This document shows positions 1 through 7,977 of a DNA stretch of 64,000 bases, in pieces. Source of the DNA: an uncultured Parvularculaceae bacterium (lineage in GTDB: Bacteria; Pseudomonadota; Alphaproteobacteria; Caulobacterales; Parvularculaceae); the NCBI GenBank assembly GCA_947259375.1, contig CAMYLZ010000022.1, positions 124,001 through 188,000 of the forward strand, given 5' to 3'. The notes beneath the pieces are model-generated. The model saw only the letters and a list, made by a program, of their open reading frames with translations. It had not been told where the DNA came from and did not search any database. The translations under genes were made by a program, and so were the position numbers. Position 1 is the stretch's first letter; each line of letters starts with the position of its first letter.

Positions 1-77
1 CCCGCGACCGCTAAAGTTGCAAAACACGCCGCAATGGCGACGCCAAAAACAAACGGGACAGAACCGCGAATCGGCAT
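1..77 (-). CDS. N-terminus of an exported protein, cut by the left edge
   Basis: An ATG on the minus strand at 77 is preceded by a clear Shine-Dalgarno (GGAGG, about 6 bases upstream) and opens 25 codons without a stop to the window edge. The translation has a basic start (MPIRG) followed by a hydrophobic stretch ending in small residues (about VAIAACFATLAVAG), which is what a Sec signal peptide looks like. The gene diverges from the GH13 lipoprotein at 241, with the putative LacI-type operator between them, so it probably belongs to the same maltodextrin locus. The product cannot be named from 25 residues. Confidence 0.6.
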   Translation of the reverse strand, partial: MPIRGSVPFVFGVAIAACFATLAVA

Positions 78-128
78 GTATACCTCCGGAAACTTCAGGC
101 CGGCATTCAGGCGGAGCACCGAGCCGCT

Positions 129-144
129 TTGTAATTTTTTGCAA
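129..144. promoter_or_regulatory. Putative LacI-family operator (site A)
   Basis: TTGTAATTTTTTGCAA, an imperfect 16-bp inverted repeat. The same sequence, differing only in the first base, recurs at 7878-7893 and 14213-14228, each time upstream of a maltodextrin-locus gene. A second TTGCAA-rich stretch (ATGCAAAAGTTGCAA) lies at 204-218, close to the start of the gene at 241. Binding by the LacI-type regulator at 11610-12638 is inferred from co-location and repetition. Confidence 0.55.
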
Positions 145-240
145 ATCCGACCGCCACTTTCAATTGACTAACATATTTTTCGCTGGATTTTCTATGGATT
201 TTTATGCAAAAGTTGCAAAAAAATCTTCTGGAGGAACCGA

Positions 241-1644
241 ATGCGCCATACGCTCCACGCTATTTTCAGTCTGGGACTTACCGTCGCGCTTGCCGCCTGC
301 AATGCGCCGGCTGATGCGGAAAGGCAAAGCGTCGTTGCGCCATCGCCTCATGAGCCAGCGCCTTATGTTAAGCTGGATCACCCCGAATGGAGCCGCGACG
401 CCGTGCTCTACGAACTCAACGTGCGCCAGTTTACCGACGAAGGCACCTTCGACGCCGCACGCGCCCACTTGCCGCGGCTGAAAGAGCTTGGCGCCGACAT
501 TATCTGGTTGATGCCCATTCACCCGATCGGCCAGAAAAACCGCAAAGGCGGGCTCGGCAGCTACTACGCGGTGAAGGATTACTACGGCGTCAATCCGGAA
601 TTCGGAACGCTTGATGACCTGAAAGAATTTATCGACGCCGCACATGCGCTCGATATGCACGTCATACTGGATTGGGTGGCGAATCACACAGCCTGGGACA
701 ATGCTCTCGTTACGGAACACCCTGACTGGTATGATCGCGACTGGAAAGGCGATTTTCGCCCAACCCCATGGTGGGACTGGTCAGACATTATCGACCTTGA
801 TTATTCGAAGCCGCAAGTGCGCGAATATATGAGCGCCGCCATGAAATACTGGGTCGAGGAAGTCGGCGTCGATGGATTCCGATGCGATGTCGCAGGTTAC
901 GTGCCGCTTGAATTCTGGAACAATGTTCGCCGCGAGCTCGACGCGGTAAAGCCTGTCTTCATGCTTGCCGAATGGGAAACGCGCGACCTCCACGCCCATG
1001 CTTTTGACGCCACCTATGCGTGGTCCCTCAGCAACGCAATGCAATCCATCGCGCACGGCGAAGGCGATGTGGGCGGCCTGTTCGGTTATTATTCAGGCAA
1101 TGAGAGCGCTTGGCCGCGCGACGCATATCGCATGGCTTATACGTCAAACCATGACTACAACTCCTGGCACGGAACCGATGAAGAGCTTTACGGCGATGCC
1201 TTGCATGCAGCCATGGTCCTGACATTCGTTGGCGAAGGCATGCCGCTGATCTATAGCGGCCAGGAAGCCGGCAACCCCAAACGGCTCGAATTCTTCGAAA
1301 AAGACACGATTGAATGGCGCGACCACCCGAATGACGCCTTGCTTAAAAAGCTGACGGCGCTGAAGCATGAGACGAAAGCCCTGTGGAACGGTTCCGCCGG
1401 CGCGCGAATGGTCTCCGTCGTCAATTCCGAACCCTCAAAAGTCCTGAGTTTCGTTCGCTTCGGTAAGACGGATGGCGTCTTCGCGGTAATCAATTTCACT
1501 GGCGAATCGCAAAACACATCATTTCCACAATCCCTTCATCACGGTCGGTACATCGACTATTTCTCAGGCGAGGAAACGACGTTTGACGAGAGCACAGGGC
1601 TATCGTTGACGCCATGGGAATATCGCATTTACGTGAAGCAGTGA
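241..1644 (+). CDS. GH13 alpha-amylase-family lipoprotein
   Basis: Family GH13 glycoside hydrolase acting on alpha-glucans or maltodextrins. The N-terminus is a lipoprotein signal with lipobox LAAC (Cys about residue 20), so the enzyme is probably anchored in the outer membrane or periplasm. The (beta/alpha)8 signatures are present: GFRCD carrying the nucleophile Asp, LAEWE carrying the acid/base Glu, and SNHD carrying the third carboxylate. A GGAGG Shine-Dalgarno sits 6 bases before the ATG. At 467 aa it is a complete, compact GH13 enzyme. It is followed with a GTGA overlap by the halogenase homologue. Exact specificity (amylase, neopullulanase or cyclomaltodextrinase) cannot be read from the sequence. 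Confidence 0.85.
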   Translation: MRHTLHAIFSLGLTVALAACNAPADAERQSVVAPSPHEPAPYVKLDHPEWSRDAVLYELNVRQFTDEGTFDAARAHLPRLKELGADIIWLMPIHPIGQKNRKGGLGSYYAVKDYYGVNPEFGTLDDLKEFIDAAHALDMHVILDWVANHTAWDNALVTEHPDWYDRDWKGDFRPTPWWDWSDIIDLDYSKPQVREYMSAAMKYWVEEVGVDGFRCDVAGYVPLEFWNNVRRELDAVKPVFMLAEWETRDLHAHAFDATYAWSLSNAMQSIAHGEGDVGGLFGYYSGNESAWPRDAYRMAYTSNHDYNSWHGTDEELYGDALHAAMVLTFVGEGMPLIYSGQEAGNPKRLEFFEKDTIEWRDHPNDALLKKLTALKHETKALWNGSAGARMVSVVNSEPSKVLSFVRFGKTDGVFAVINFTGESQNTSFPQSLHHGRYIDYFSGEETTFDESTGLSLTPWEYRIYVKQ

Positions 1645-3170
1645 GCACCAGCATTCGACAGGACGGAAAACCATTTCGCATCGTCGTGGTCGGCGGCGGC
1701 ACTGCCGGGTGGATGGCGGCCAACCTCTTGGCGCGCGCTTGGCGGAACCGGAATGTTGAGATAACCGTAATCGAGGCGCCGGATATCGGCATTATTGGGG
1801 TCGGCGAAGGCTCTACGCCACAACTAAAGGCCTTCTTTGACTATCTCAACATTCCTGAGACAACCTGGATGCCGAATTGCAACGCAACTTACAAGAACGG
1901 CATCAGCTTTTTAGGGTGGTCGGATAAGCCGGAGTATCCGGGATATTTTCACCCCTTCCCGGCGCCCATCGACGGGCATACCGCGCCAGCCTTTACATTT
2001 CACAGCCATTTCCGTCGCCAAGGCATCGACCTTGACGCCACCCCTGACCGATTTTTTCTCTCCGCCTTTCTCGCCAAGCACCGCCTCGCGCCCATCGCGA
2101 ACCACAACTTCCCGTTCGATTTGGCCTATGGCTATCATTTCGACGCCCATCTCGTTGGCGCAATGCTGCGCGACCATGCAAAGGCGAATGGGGTTAAGCA
2201 TCTCGAGGCAAAAGTCACCAATGTCGTCATTTCAGAAAACGGCGATATTGCATCACTCACGCTTGAGGGCGACCACGCGGTTGAAGCGGAGTTCTTCATC
2301 GATTCGACGGGCTTTCGATCGCTGCTCCTTCAAGATGCGCTTGGCGTCAAATTCCATTCATTTGAAAAAAACCTGTTCAACGACGCGGCCGTAGTCATGC
2401 CGACACCGCCCGCTCCTGAAGAAACGAACTCACAAACCAGGGCGACAGCGTTGAAGAACGGATGGGTCTGGGATATTCCGCTCACAAACCGAACCGGCAA
2501 CGGCTATGTCTATAGCTCAAAATATTGCTCAGCCGAAGAGGCTGAACGCGAATTGCGATCTCATCTTGGACTACTCGATGGTGATGTTGAAGCTCGCCAC
2601 CTGAAGATGCGCGTTGGCCAGGTTGAGAAGCACTGGAGCCGAAATTGCCTCGCCGTGGGATTGAGCCAGGGCTTTATCGAACCACTTGAAGCGACCGCAT
2701 TGCATCTGGTGCAGGCGACCGTCGAAGGGTTCATGACAGCGTTTGAAAAGGGCGGTTTCACGAACAAGCACGAAGATGACTTCAACCACGCCATCTCCGC
2801 TCGTTTCGAAGGCGTCCGCGACTATATCGTCTGTCATTATCGCGCAAATTTGCGCTCTGACACGGATTATTGGCGCGACAATGCCAACCACGATCATCTG
2901 TCGGAATCGTTGCGCCGCATCTTGAGTTGCTGGTTTTCAGGCGGCGACCTGAAAAAAGAGATCGCTGAGCAAGGCATCGCGCAATACTACGCACTAACCT
3001 CTTGGATTTGTCTGCTTGGCGGATATGGCAATTACCCGGCCTCAACAAGACTAAGACCGCCTCCAAACGACCTTAAGCGCTTCGACCTCCGCACTATCGA
3101 TGACTTCGTCTCTCGTTGCGCGTTGAATTATCGCGACCATAAAGAGGTCTTGTCAGAACTTCACGGCTGA
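1641..3170 (+). CDS. Flavin-dependent (tryptophan-type) halogenase homologue
   Basis: Homologue of PrnA/RebH-type FADH2-dependent halogenases. Visible hallmarks are the N-terminal FAD motif GGGTAGW, the WxWxIP halogenase motif (WVWDIP), a lysine in NATYKNGISF at the place of the catalytic Lys79, and a glutamate in the GFIEPLEAT segment. I prefer the GTG start at 1641, which overlaps the upstream stop as GTGA; an in-frame ATG at 1614 would overlap the GH13 gene by 31 bases and has no Shine-Dalgarno. No flavin reductase gene is nearby. Relatives such as BrvH occur beside TonB receptors and accept indole, but their natural substrates are unknown. The stop overlaps that of the convergent paralogue by 10 bases. 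Confidence 0.85.
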   Translation: MSTSIRQDGKPFRIVVVGGGTAGWMAANLLARAWRNRNVEITVIEAPDIGIIGVGEGSTPQLKAFFDYLNIPETTWMPNCNATYKNGISFLGWSDKPEYPGYFHPFPAPIDGHTAPAFTFHSHFRRQGIDLDATPDRFFLSAFLAKHRLAPIANHNFPFDLAYGYHFDAHLVGAMLRDHAKANGVKHLEAKVTNVVISENGDIASLTLEGDHAVEAEFFIDSTGFRSLLLQDALGVKFHSFEKNLFNDAAVVMPTPPAPEETNSQTRATALKNGWVWDIPLTNRTGNGYVYSSKYCSAEEAERELRSHLGLLDGDVEARHLKMRVGQVEKHWSRNCLAVGLSQGFIEPLEATALHLVQATVEGFMTAFEKGGFTNKHEDDFNHAISARFEGVRDYIVCHYRANLRSDTDYWRDNANHDHLSESLRRILSCWFSGGDLKKEIAEQGIAQYYALTSWICLLGGYGNYPASTRLRPPPNDLKRFDLRTIDDFVSRCALNYRDHKEVLSELHG

Positions 3171-4669
3171 CCGGTAGCGCAATTGCGCGCTATAAACTCA
3201 TCGTGCATCGGCATTTGCGCGACCGCCCGATCAATCAGTGTGCGAATATCTTTGAAATAACCTTCAAGATCGCTGCTCGGCAAAATATTCGCGACCGGGT
3301 GATAACCTTGCGGTTCAATATGCTGACCGAGCAACACCTGCAGCCAACCGGTTTCGGTAAACAATTCCTCATGCTCTCTGTAAATTCTACCCGACGCACG
3401 GAAAAGGTCGACTTTAGCCCGCAGCGCATCGGGAATCCCCATCGCGCGACACTCTTTCCAGAAATTGGAGTCCTCACGCTCATTGGCGTGATAATGCAAG
3501 ATCAGGAAATCCCGAATACGCTCGAACTCAAATCGCGACTGGCGATTGAATTCCTCGATCAAAACAGGGTCGAATGACTGGTCTGGAAACATCGATATCA
3601 GGCGATTGACTGTTGATTGAATAAGATGGATCGATGTCGACTCCAAGGGCTCCATAAAGCCGCTGGAAAGCCCTATTGCGACGCAGTTCTTTCGCCATAG
3701 CTCTTTCCTCATGCCGGTTACGAAGCGGATCACGCGCGGCTCGGCGAGAATCTTCCCTTCGACATTTTCGAGCAACACCGCAGTCGCCTCATCATCGCTC
3801 ATATGGCGGCTGCAATAGACATGTCCGTTACCGACCCAGTGTTGCAGTGGGATGCGCCACTGCCACCCTGCCGACTGTGCGCTTGCTTGCGTGTACGGAC
3901 GAAACGCATCGCCATGCTCACATGGGACCGCCACAGCCCGGTCACAGGGCAACCAGTGCGTCCAGTCTTCATAACCGGCGCGAAGCGCGCCTTCGATCAA
4001 CAAACCGCGAAAGCCGGAGCAATCGATAAAAAAGTCCGCAGCCAAACGGTCGCCATTTTCAAGCGCCACAGCATTGATGAACCCGGTCTCGCCATTCAAA
4101 ACGACATCAGCCACCTTCCCCTCTTTGCGGACGACGCCTGCACTTTCCGCAAAACGGCGCAGATATTTGCCGTATAGACCAGCGTCAAAATGATATGCGT
4201 AACGCGTACCGGTCAGGCGGGACGATCCGATTCGCTCGAGCGGTTGAAATCTGTTTTCCGCCGCTGCACGCGCGTTGATCGAATAGTCCCAGAGCTGCGC
4301 CTCGCGTCCCCCGGCCCGCCCGCGCAGCCAATACTGATAAAACGGCAACATGCCGAGCGGCATGCCGATATCGCCAAAAGCGTGAATGTAACTATCCCCG
4401 CGGCGCGCCCAGTCATTGAACTGGATCCCGAGCTTGAAACTCGCTTGCGTCGCGCGAATGAAGTCCTTTTCGTCGAAACCTAAAAACCGGTTCACATGGT
4501 GTATCTGCGGGATAGTGGCTTCCCCGACGCCAACCGTTCCGATTTCGTCCGATTCAATCAGTGTAATGGACAGCGCGCGCCCAAGCGCTTTCGCAAGCAC
4601 GGCGGCGGCCATCCAGCCCGCCGTGCCGCCGCCGACAATTAGCACTGACCTCACTGGCGCTGCAGCCAT
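3161..4669 (-). CDS. Second flavin-dependent halogenase homologue
   Basis: Paralogue of the gene at 1641-3170, on the opposite strand. It has the same landmarks: GGGTAGW FAD motif near the N-terminus, WQWRIP halogenase motif, lysine in QASFKLGIQF, and a glutamate in GFMEPLEST. I place the start at the ATG at 4669, 12 residues before the FAD motif and behind a GGGGTGGTGAAG ribosome-binding stretch; an upstream TTG at 4757-4759 lies in the terminator and is unlikely. It lies downstream of the TonB receptor but after a strong terminator, so it is transcribed by read-through or its own promoter. Function in the glycan locus is unknown. Confidence 0.85.
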   Translation of the reverse strand: MAAAPVRSVLIVGGGTAGWMAAAVLAKALGRALSITLIESDEIGTVGVGEATIPQIHHVNRFLGFDEKDFIRATQASFKLGIQFNDWARRGDSYIHAFGDIGMPLGMLPFYQYWLRGRAGGREAQLWDYSINARAAAENRFQPLERIGSSRLTGTRYAYHFDAGLYGKYLRRFAESAGVVRKEGKVADVVLNGETGFINAVALENGDRLAADFFIDCSGFRGLLIEGALRAGYEDWTHWLPCDRAVAVPCEHGDAFRPYTQASAQSAGWQWRIPLQHWVGNGHVYCSRHMSDDEATAVLLENVEGKILAEPRVIRFVTGMRKELWRKNCVAIGLSSGFMEPLESTSIHLIQSTVNRLISMFPDQSFDPVLIEEFNRQSRFEFERIRDFLILHYHANEREDSNFWKECRAMGIPDALRAKVDLFRASGRIYREHEELFTETGWLQVLLGQHIEPQGYHPVANILPSSDLEGYFKDIRTLIDRAVAQMPMHDEFIARNCATGQP

Positions 4670-4756
4670 TTCTTCACCACCCCTTTTCAAACGCATCGCT
4701 GGTCCAGCGACCTTATGGACCGGCGACCGCTCGATCAACAACCGTTCGTCCCGGCT

Positions 4757-4797
4757 CAAAAAACAACAACCCCGCCAGTATGAACCAACTGGCGGGG
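4757..4797 (-). terminator. Rho-independent terminator after the TonB receptor
   Basis: Perfect 10-bp stem (CCCCGCCAGT / ACTGGCGGGG, 4770-4779 with 4788-4797) followed on the minus strand by TTGTTGTTTTTT. It lies 36 bases after the receptor stop and ahead of the halogenase gene, so it should lower or block co-transcription. Confidence 0.85.
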
Positions 4798-4832
4798 TCG
4801 TCTATCCTACGCTCTCGGGAGGATTGAGTGCG

Positions 4833-7655
4833 TTAGAATGATTTCGAAACGCCGATCAAATAAGTCCGGCCGAAACGCTGATGGTCGATGATCTCACCCG
4901 GACCGTTAAAGGTCACGAACGGCTCATCTGTCAGGTTGAGGCCCTGCACGGTTACGCGCGTGCCGCCGATCAAGCCGTCGCCGTCAAAAGTGTAGCCGAT
5001 CTGAGCGTCGAAGATCGATTCGCCTTTCGCACTCCTTAGCGCACGCGTGGCGCTAATTGCTGAGACTTCTGCCAGGAAGCTCGTACGGTAACGATGGCTG
5101 AGACGCGCCTCGAACCCGCCGTTCTCATAGTAGAGAGTCGAGTTAACGACCCATTTCGAAAGGCCCGGGATCGGGATGGTGATCGGCTGGACTGTTGGAA
5201 GGGTGGGATCAAGCGGCGGCGTAAAGCTCAGCGTCACTTCGCTGTCCGTAAAGGACGTCGACGTCAGCAGACCGAAAGGCGCTAAGAATGAATCTTCACC
5301 AGCAAGCGTACCCGGCAATGACAGGGACACTTCAAATCCCTTGATTGAACCTGAGCCGTTATTTGACGGCGAGGAGAACGGACCGATCGCCGAGTTCAAC
5401 TGTGATGCTTGCGTCGGCGTAAGCTCGGAAGCGATGAACTCACTGAAATCGAACGGGAACACGTCACTGGCGTTCACATAATCTTCGAGATCCTTGTAAA
5501 AGCCCGCGATCGCTATATAGCCGGCGCCGCCGAAATAATGTTCCAGCGACAAATCGACCTGATTGGCAATATACGGACGCAGCTTCGGATTCCCGCCGCC
5601 AGCAGAGAACACAAAGAAGTCTTGCCCTTCCACATTACCAGGCTGATTGCTTCCGATGTTATTCGTGTCAACGCCCAGAGACAAACTTGCATTCAACTGG
5701 TCCATGCGTGCACGAGCGAGCGTGCGCGATGCGCCAAGGCGAAGGAAGGTTGACTCACTGAGCTCATAGATGAGGTTCAGGCTCGGCAGGAAGTCCGTAT
5801 ACTTATCGCCATCCCTTACCGTCTCGGCGTTGTCATCAAGCGTGCCGGAAACCGATACGCCCGTCGGTATTCTAAATCCGAGCGAGCTTTGATCGGTGTA
5901 AACAATCTGCAGGCCTACATTACCGGTCAGTCGGCCTGCATCAATCTCCGCTTTGACCCAACCCTGAAGAATATCTTCCTCAACTGTCCAGTCCTGGGCC
6001 GTTGAGAACGAAGACAACGACACGAATTGCGGCTGATAGAAGCCGTTCTCCAACAGGAAGAACGGATCATAGCAAACCTGTCCGTCAACACCGAGGAAGT
6101 TGAGGCCGCAATTAGAGCCGTCGCTAACGAGCGCTTCGGACGGGATCGGCGCGGTCCGCACAGCACCGCCCGCCAGCGAAACGCCAGCGCCCGGCAATGT
6201 CAGGAATTGCTGGTCAATGTTGCGGGTTTTCTCGCGCAAGCCGTAATCGATGCCGACTTCAATATTGCTGATGAAGCCGTCGAAATCGCGATCAACCGAC
6301 GCACGCAGATGCCAAAGCTCGTCTTCGGTTTCCGGCGAGTTGATGAAACCGCCTTGAACCAGATCGTTGCCCTGCCCCCAACCAAGCGGGTCGGTAAGCA
6401 CAAACAGGCTGGTGTCCGTGTAGTCTAACGCCGTCGACAGGCGGAAGAAACCCTCGCCATCGCGCACCGCGTTGATGGTATCGGCTGCGCCCGGATTGGC
6501 GTTCGCATCAGCCACCGTGCTCGTATCACATCCCGTCCAGCAATAGCCTGTACCTGAGTAGGATTCGATCAGATCGTCATGGCGATCGGCTTTGGAATAG
6601 CTGACATCCAGCTCCACGCCCCATTCATCGTTGTCCCACCGGCCGTTCCAGCCCGCCGAAAACAGCTCGGCGCGACGCCGATTGAAGTCGTTGCGCACAA
6701 CGCCGCGAACATTATCGAATGTGATATCGGTCGCGATGCCGTCGTCATTGACCGCATTTACGGTTTCATTGGTGCCGAAGAAGCTGAATCCCGTCTCGAT
6801 ACCGCGGATCGGGTTGTCCTCAGAGAAGTCCGAATAGAAAATATCAAGCGTGGAATTAAAATTATCGGTCGGCTGATATTGCAGCGTACCAATAAGGCCG
6901 AAGCGGTCGAGATCAACCGACGACGCAAATGATTTCTGCCCGTCAAGCGTGCCGTCACCATAGCCCCAAGCATTAAACGCCCGACCCTGAGAAGGTGAGG
7001 ACTGATAGGCGAGACCAACCGCAATACCGATCGTGTCGTCTGCAAACTGATCAACAAGCGTGCCGGTGACGCGATAACCGTGCCCGGGCGCGTCCGGGTT
7101 CAGCGAACCGTCTTCATTAAATTCGAAACGGCCGTTGAGATTGATAATACGTTCGCTTTTGTCGAGAGGCCGGATCGTCTGGAGGTCCACCGTACCCGCA
7201 AGGCCTTGCCCCACAAGGCCCGCAAATGGCGTCTTGTAAACGACGGCTGCGGAAAGAAGCTCAGCAGGATACTGGTCGAATTCGACGCCGCGGTTGTCGC
7301 TGGTCGTAACCTGCTCGCGGCCGTTAAGAAGCGCCGTTGAAAAGTCGGGACCAAGCCCGCGAATCGAAAGCCCTTGCGCGCGGCCATTCAGGCGCTGCGT
7401 CGCCAAGCCCGGTAGGCGGCCGAGCGATTCTGCAATGGACACGTCCGGCAGCTTGCCGATGTCTTCAGCCGATACTGCTTCAACGATTGATTTGGAATCA
7501 CGTTTCGTTGCAACGGAATTTTCCAGCGAACTACGGAAGCCCGTAACAACGATCGTGTCCTGATCGTCGCCGCCGTCCTGTGCGGCAGCCAGCGGAATTA
7601 CGGCAAATGTAGATGCGCAGCCGAGCAATACATTGCGCAAGCGATGTCGATGCAT
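4833..7655 (-). CDS. TonB-dependent receptor, probably for maltodextrins
   Basis: Outer-membrane TonB-dependent transporter of 940 aa. It has a Sec signal peptide ending PLAAAQ, a TonB-box-like DTIVVTG just after the mature N-terminus, a plug with KLPDVSIAESLGRLPG and GLSIRGLG, a long beta-barrel, and a C-terminal phenylalanine (GVSKSF) as recognised by the BAM machinery. The plug wording is that of the large Xanthomonas/Caulobacter carbohydrate receptors such as MalA. Its place between amylases and a MalY-like carrier supports maltodextrin uptake. The ATG follows GGGAGG. It diverges from the exported amylase at 7978, with putative operator sites in the gap. Confidence 0.9.
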   Translation of the reverse strand: MHRHRLRNVLLGCASTFAVIPLAAAQDGGDDQDTIVVTGFRSSLENSVATKRDSKSIVEAVSAEDIGKLPDVSIAESLGRLPGLATQRLNGRAQGLSIRGLGPDFSTALLNGREQVTTSDNRGVEFDQYPAELLSAAVVYKTPFAGLVGQGLAGTVDLQTIRPLDKSERIINLNGRFEFNEDGSLNPDAPGHGYRVTGTLVDQFADDTIGIAVGLAYQSSPSQGRAFNAWGYGDGTLDGQKSFASSVDLDRFGLIGTLQYQPTDNFNSTLDIFYSDFSEDNPIRGIETGFSFFGTNETVNAVNDDGIATDITFDNVRGVVRNDFNRRRAELFSAGWNGRWDNDEWGVELDVSYSKADRHDDLIESYSGTGYCWTGCDTSTVADANANPGAADTINAVRDGEGFFRLSTALDYTDTSLFVLTDPLGWGQGNDLVQGGFINSPETEDELWHLRASVDRDFDGFISNIEVGIDYGLREKTRNIDQQFLTLPGAGVSLAGGAVRTAPIPSEALVSDGSNCGLNFLGVDGQVCYDPFFLLENGFYQPQFVSLSSFSTAQDWTVEEDILQGWVKAEIDAGRLTGNVGLQIVYTDQSSLGFRIPTGVSVSGTLDDNAETVRDGDKYTDFLPSLNLIYELSESTFLRLGASRTLARARMDQLNASLSLGVDTNNIGSNQPGNVEGQDFFVFSAGGGNPKLRPYIANQVDLSLEHYFGGAGYIAIAGFYKDLEDYVNASDVFPFDFSEFIASELTPTQASQLNSAIGPFSSPSNNGSGSIKGFEVSLSLPGTLAGEDSFLAPFGLLTSTSFTDSEVTLSFTPPLDPTLPTVQPITIPIPGLSKWVVNSTLYYENGGFEARLSHRYRTSFLAEVSAISATRALRSAKGESIFDAQIGYTFDGDGLIGGTRVTVQGLNLTDEPFVTFNGPGEIIDHQRFGRTYLIGVSKSF

Positions 7656-7690
7656 AGTTCCCTCCCAGCGGGTATGGTGATGTTCTATTG

Positions 7691-7705
7691 TTGCAGGTTA
7701 TGCAA
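7691..7705. promoter_or_regulatory. TTGCA-N5-TGCAA palindrome before the TonB receptor
   Basis: TTGCAGGTTATGCAA, with perfect 5-bp arms, 36 bases upstream of the receptor ATG. It uses the same TTGCA/TGCAA half-sites as the 16-bp sites at 129, 7878 and 14213, but with one base less between the arms. A further TATGCAATA lies at about 7719-7727. It may be a variant operator of the same regulator. Confidence 0.4.
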
Positions 7706-7784
7706 GACAATGTCATTTTATGCAATATAAAATTCCTTACAGCCAACAAGCGGTCGCGCTTTAGATCGTAAGGCCAGATATGAT

Positions 7785-7801
7785 ACTCGTTTAAAACGAG
7801 T
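7785..7801. promoter_or_regulatory. 17-bp palindrome in the receptor/amylase divergent region
   Basis: ACTCGTTTAAAACGAGT: two perfect 8-bp arms around a single central base, too tight for a hairpin and therefore more like a protein-binding site. It lies mid-way between the divergent genes at 7655 and 7978 and differs from the TTGCAA-type sites, so a second regulator may act here. Confidence 0.35.
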
Positions 7802-7877
7802 TTTAAGCTATTGCTTTTTATATGTTTCTTTACCCCGCGCGCGATCTCGGCCGTATGGTAAAAAAATCACAGAGAGA

Positions 7878-7893
7878 ATGTAATTTTTTGCAA
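7878..7893. promoter_or_regulatory. Putative LacI-family operator (site B)
   Basis: ATGTAATTTTTTGCAA, identical to the site at 14213-14228 and differing from 129-144 only in the first base. It lies 84 bases upstream of the exported amylase start at 7978. Confidence 0.55.
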
Positions 7894-7977
7894 TTTACAA
7901 CTCGCGCCAGTGTCTCTATTTGTGAATGAACTAAGTCGCATCACAAATGCGGCAAGCCTTGCGGGTGAGGGAATTGA

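Noticed and set aside
202-720. 172-codon minus-strand ORF across the GH13 lipoprotein
   Set aside because: Antisense shadow of a gene with complete catalytic motifs; no ribosome-binding site or family resemblance.
4670-4759. 30-residue N-terminal extension of the second halogenase (TTG start)
   Set aside because: The start codon falls within the terminator tail and the extension has no family resemblance.
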